Shown piece by piece: positions 6,220-6,267 of a DNA stretch of 6,267 bases (position 1 is its first letter; every line of letters starts with the position of its first letter). Position numbers and translations under genes: made by a program. The notes below the pieces were generated by a model. The model was given only the letters and a program-made list of their open reading frames with translations, was not told the DNA's origin and did no database searches. The stretch is from DATGXB01 sp035298905 (GTDB lineage Bacteria > Cyanobacteriota > Cyanobacteriia > Cyanobacteriales > Nostocaceae), in contig DATGXQ010000435.1 of assembly GCA_035298905.1 (NCBI GenBank), positions 1 to 6,267 on the forward strand, given 5' to 3'.

Positions 6220-6247
6220 CAGGGAACAGGGAACAGGGAACGGGGAA
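6220..6247. repeat. Heptanucleotide tandem repeat CAGGGAA, 4 units
   Basis: There are three exact CAGGGAA units (6220-6240) and one CGGGGAA (6241-6247), followed by a degenerate CAGAGTG. This is a second STRR-like heptamer family, unrelated in sequence to the one at 569-785. The window ends 20 bases later. Confidence 0.85.
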
Positions 6248-6267
6248 CAGAGTGGAAAGTCTCTTAG

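Overview
The window looks like chromosomal DNA from a filamentous, probably heterocyst-forming cyanobacterium (Nostoc/Anabaena/Calothrix type). The evidence is three copies of the HIP1 octamer GCGATCGC, two different heptanucleotide tandem-repeat families of the kind called STRRs in these genomes, an AT-rich base composition, and hybrid histidine kinases with cyanobacterial-style sequence. The genus is an inference.

Layout, left to right. A complete tRNA-His gene lies at 3-76, followed by a strong hairpin (114-144) that may be its terminator. Next is a 52-codon ORF (230-388) with a perfect Shine-Dalgarno sequence, encoding a small hydrophobic protein I do not recognise. A 905-base stretch without a recognisable gene (389-1293) follows. 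It holds a 31-unit heptamer array (569-785), an inverted repeat just before it, a Pho-box-like row of TTAA-centred octamers (882-922), a near-consensus sigma-70-type promoter (1022-1050) and two related CTCT/AGAG palindromes.

The core is a tightly packed three-gene unit, 1294-5919, all on the plus strand. It encodes a PhnD-type periplasmic substrate-binding lipoprotein, then (4-base overlap) a membrane-bound hybrid histidine kinase, then (14-base overlap) a soluble protein with a receiver followed by a kinase. No permease or ATPase gene accompanies the binding protein. The simplest reading is therefore sensory: the lipoprotein binds a small ligand outside the membrane and presents it to the helical sensor of the kinase, as TorT does with TorS. 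Phosphate could then pass from His277 to Asp583 and/or to Asp89 of the third protein. No DNA-binding output regulator and no HPt domain is present here, so the final output is unknown.

The 3' flank (5920-6267) has no intact gene. It carries a decayed minus-strand fragment of a Uma2-family (DUF820) nuclease gene with an in-frame stop, an imperfect 23/24-base direct repeat, and a second short heptamer repeat near the window end.
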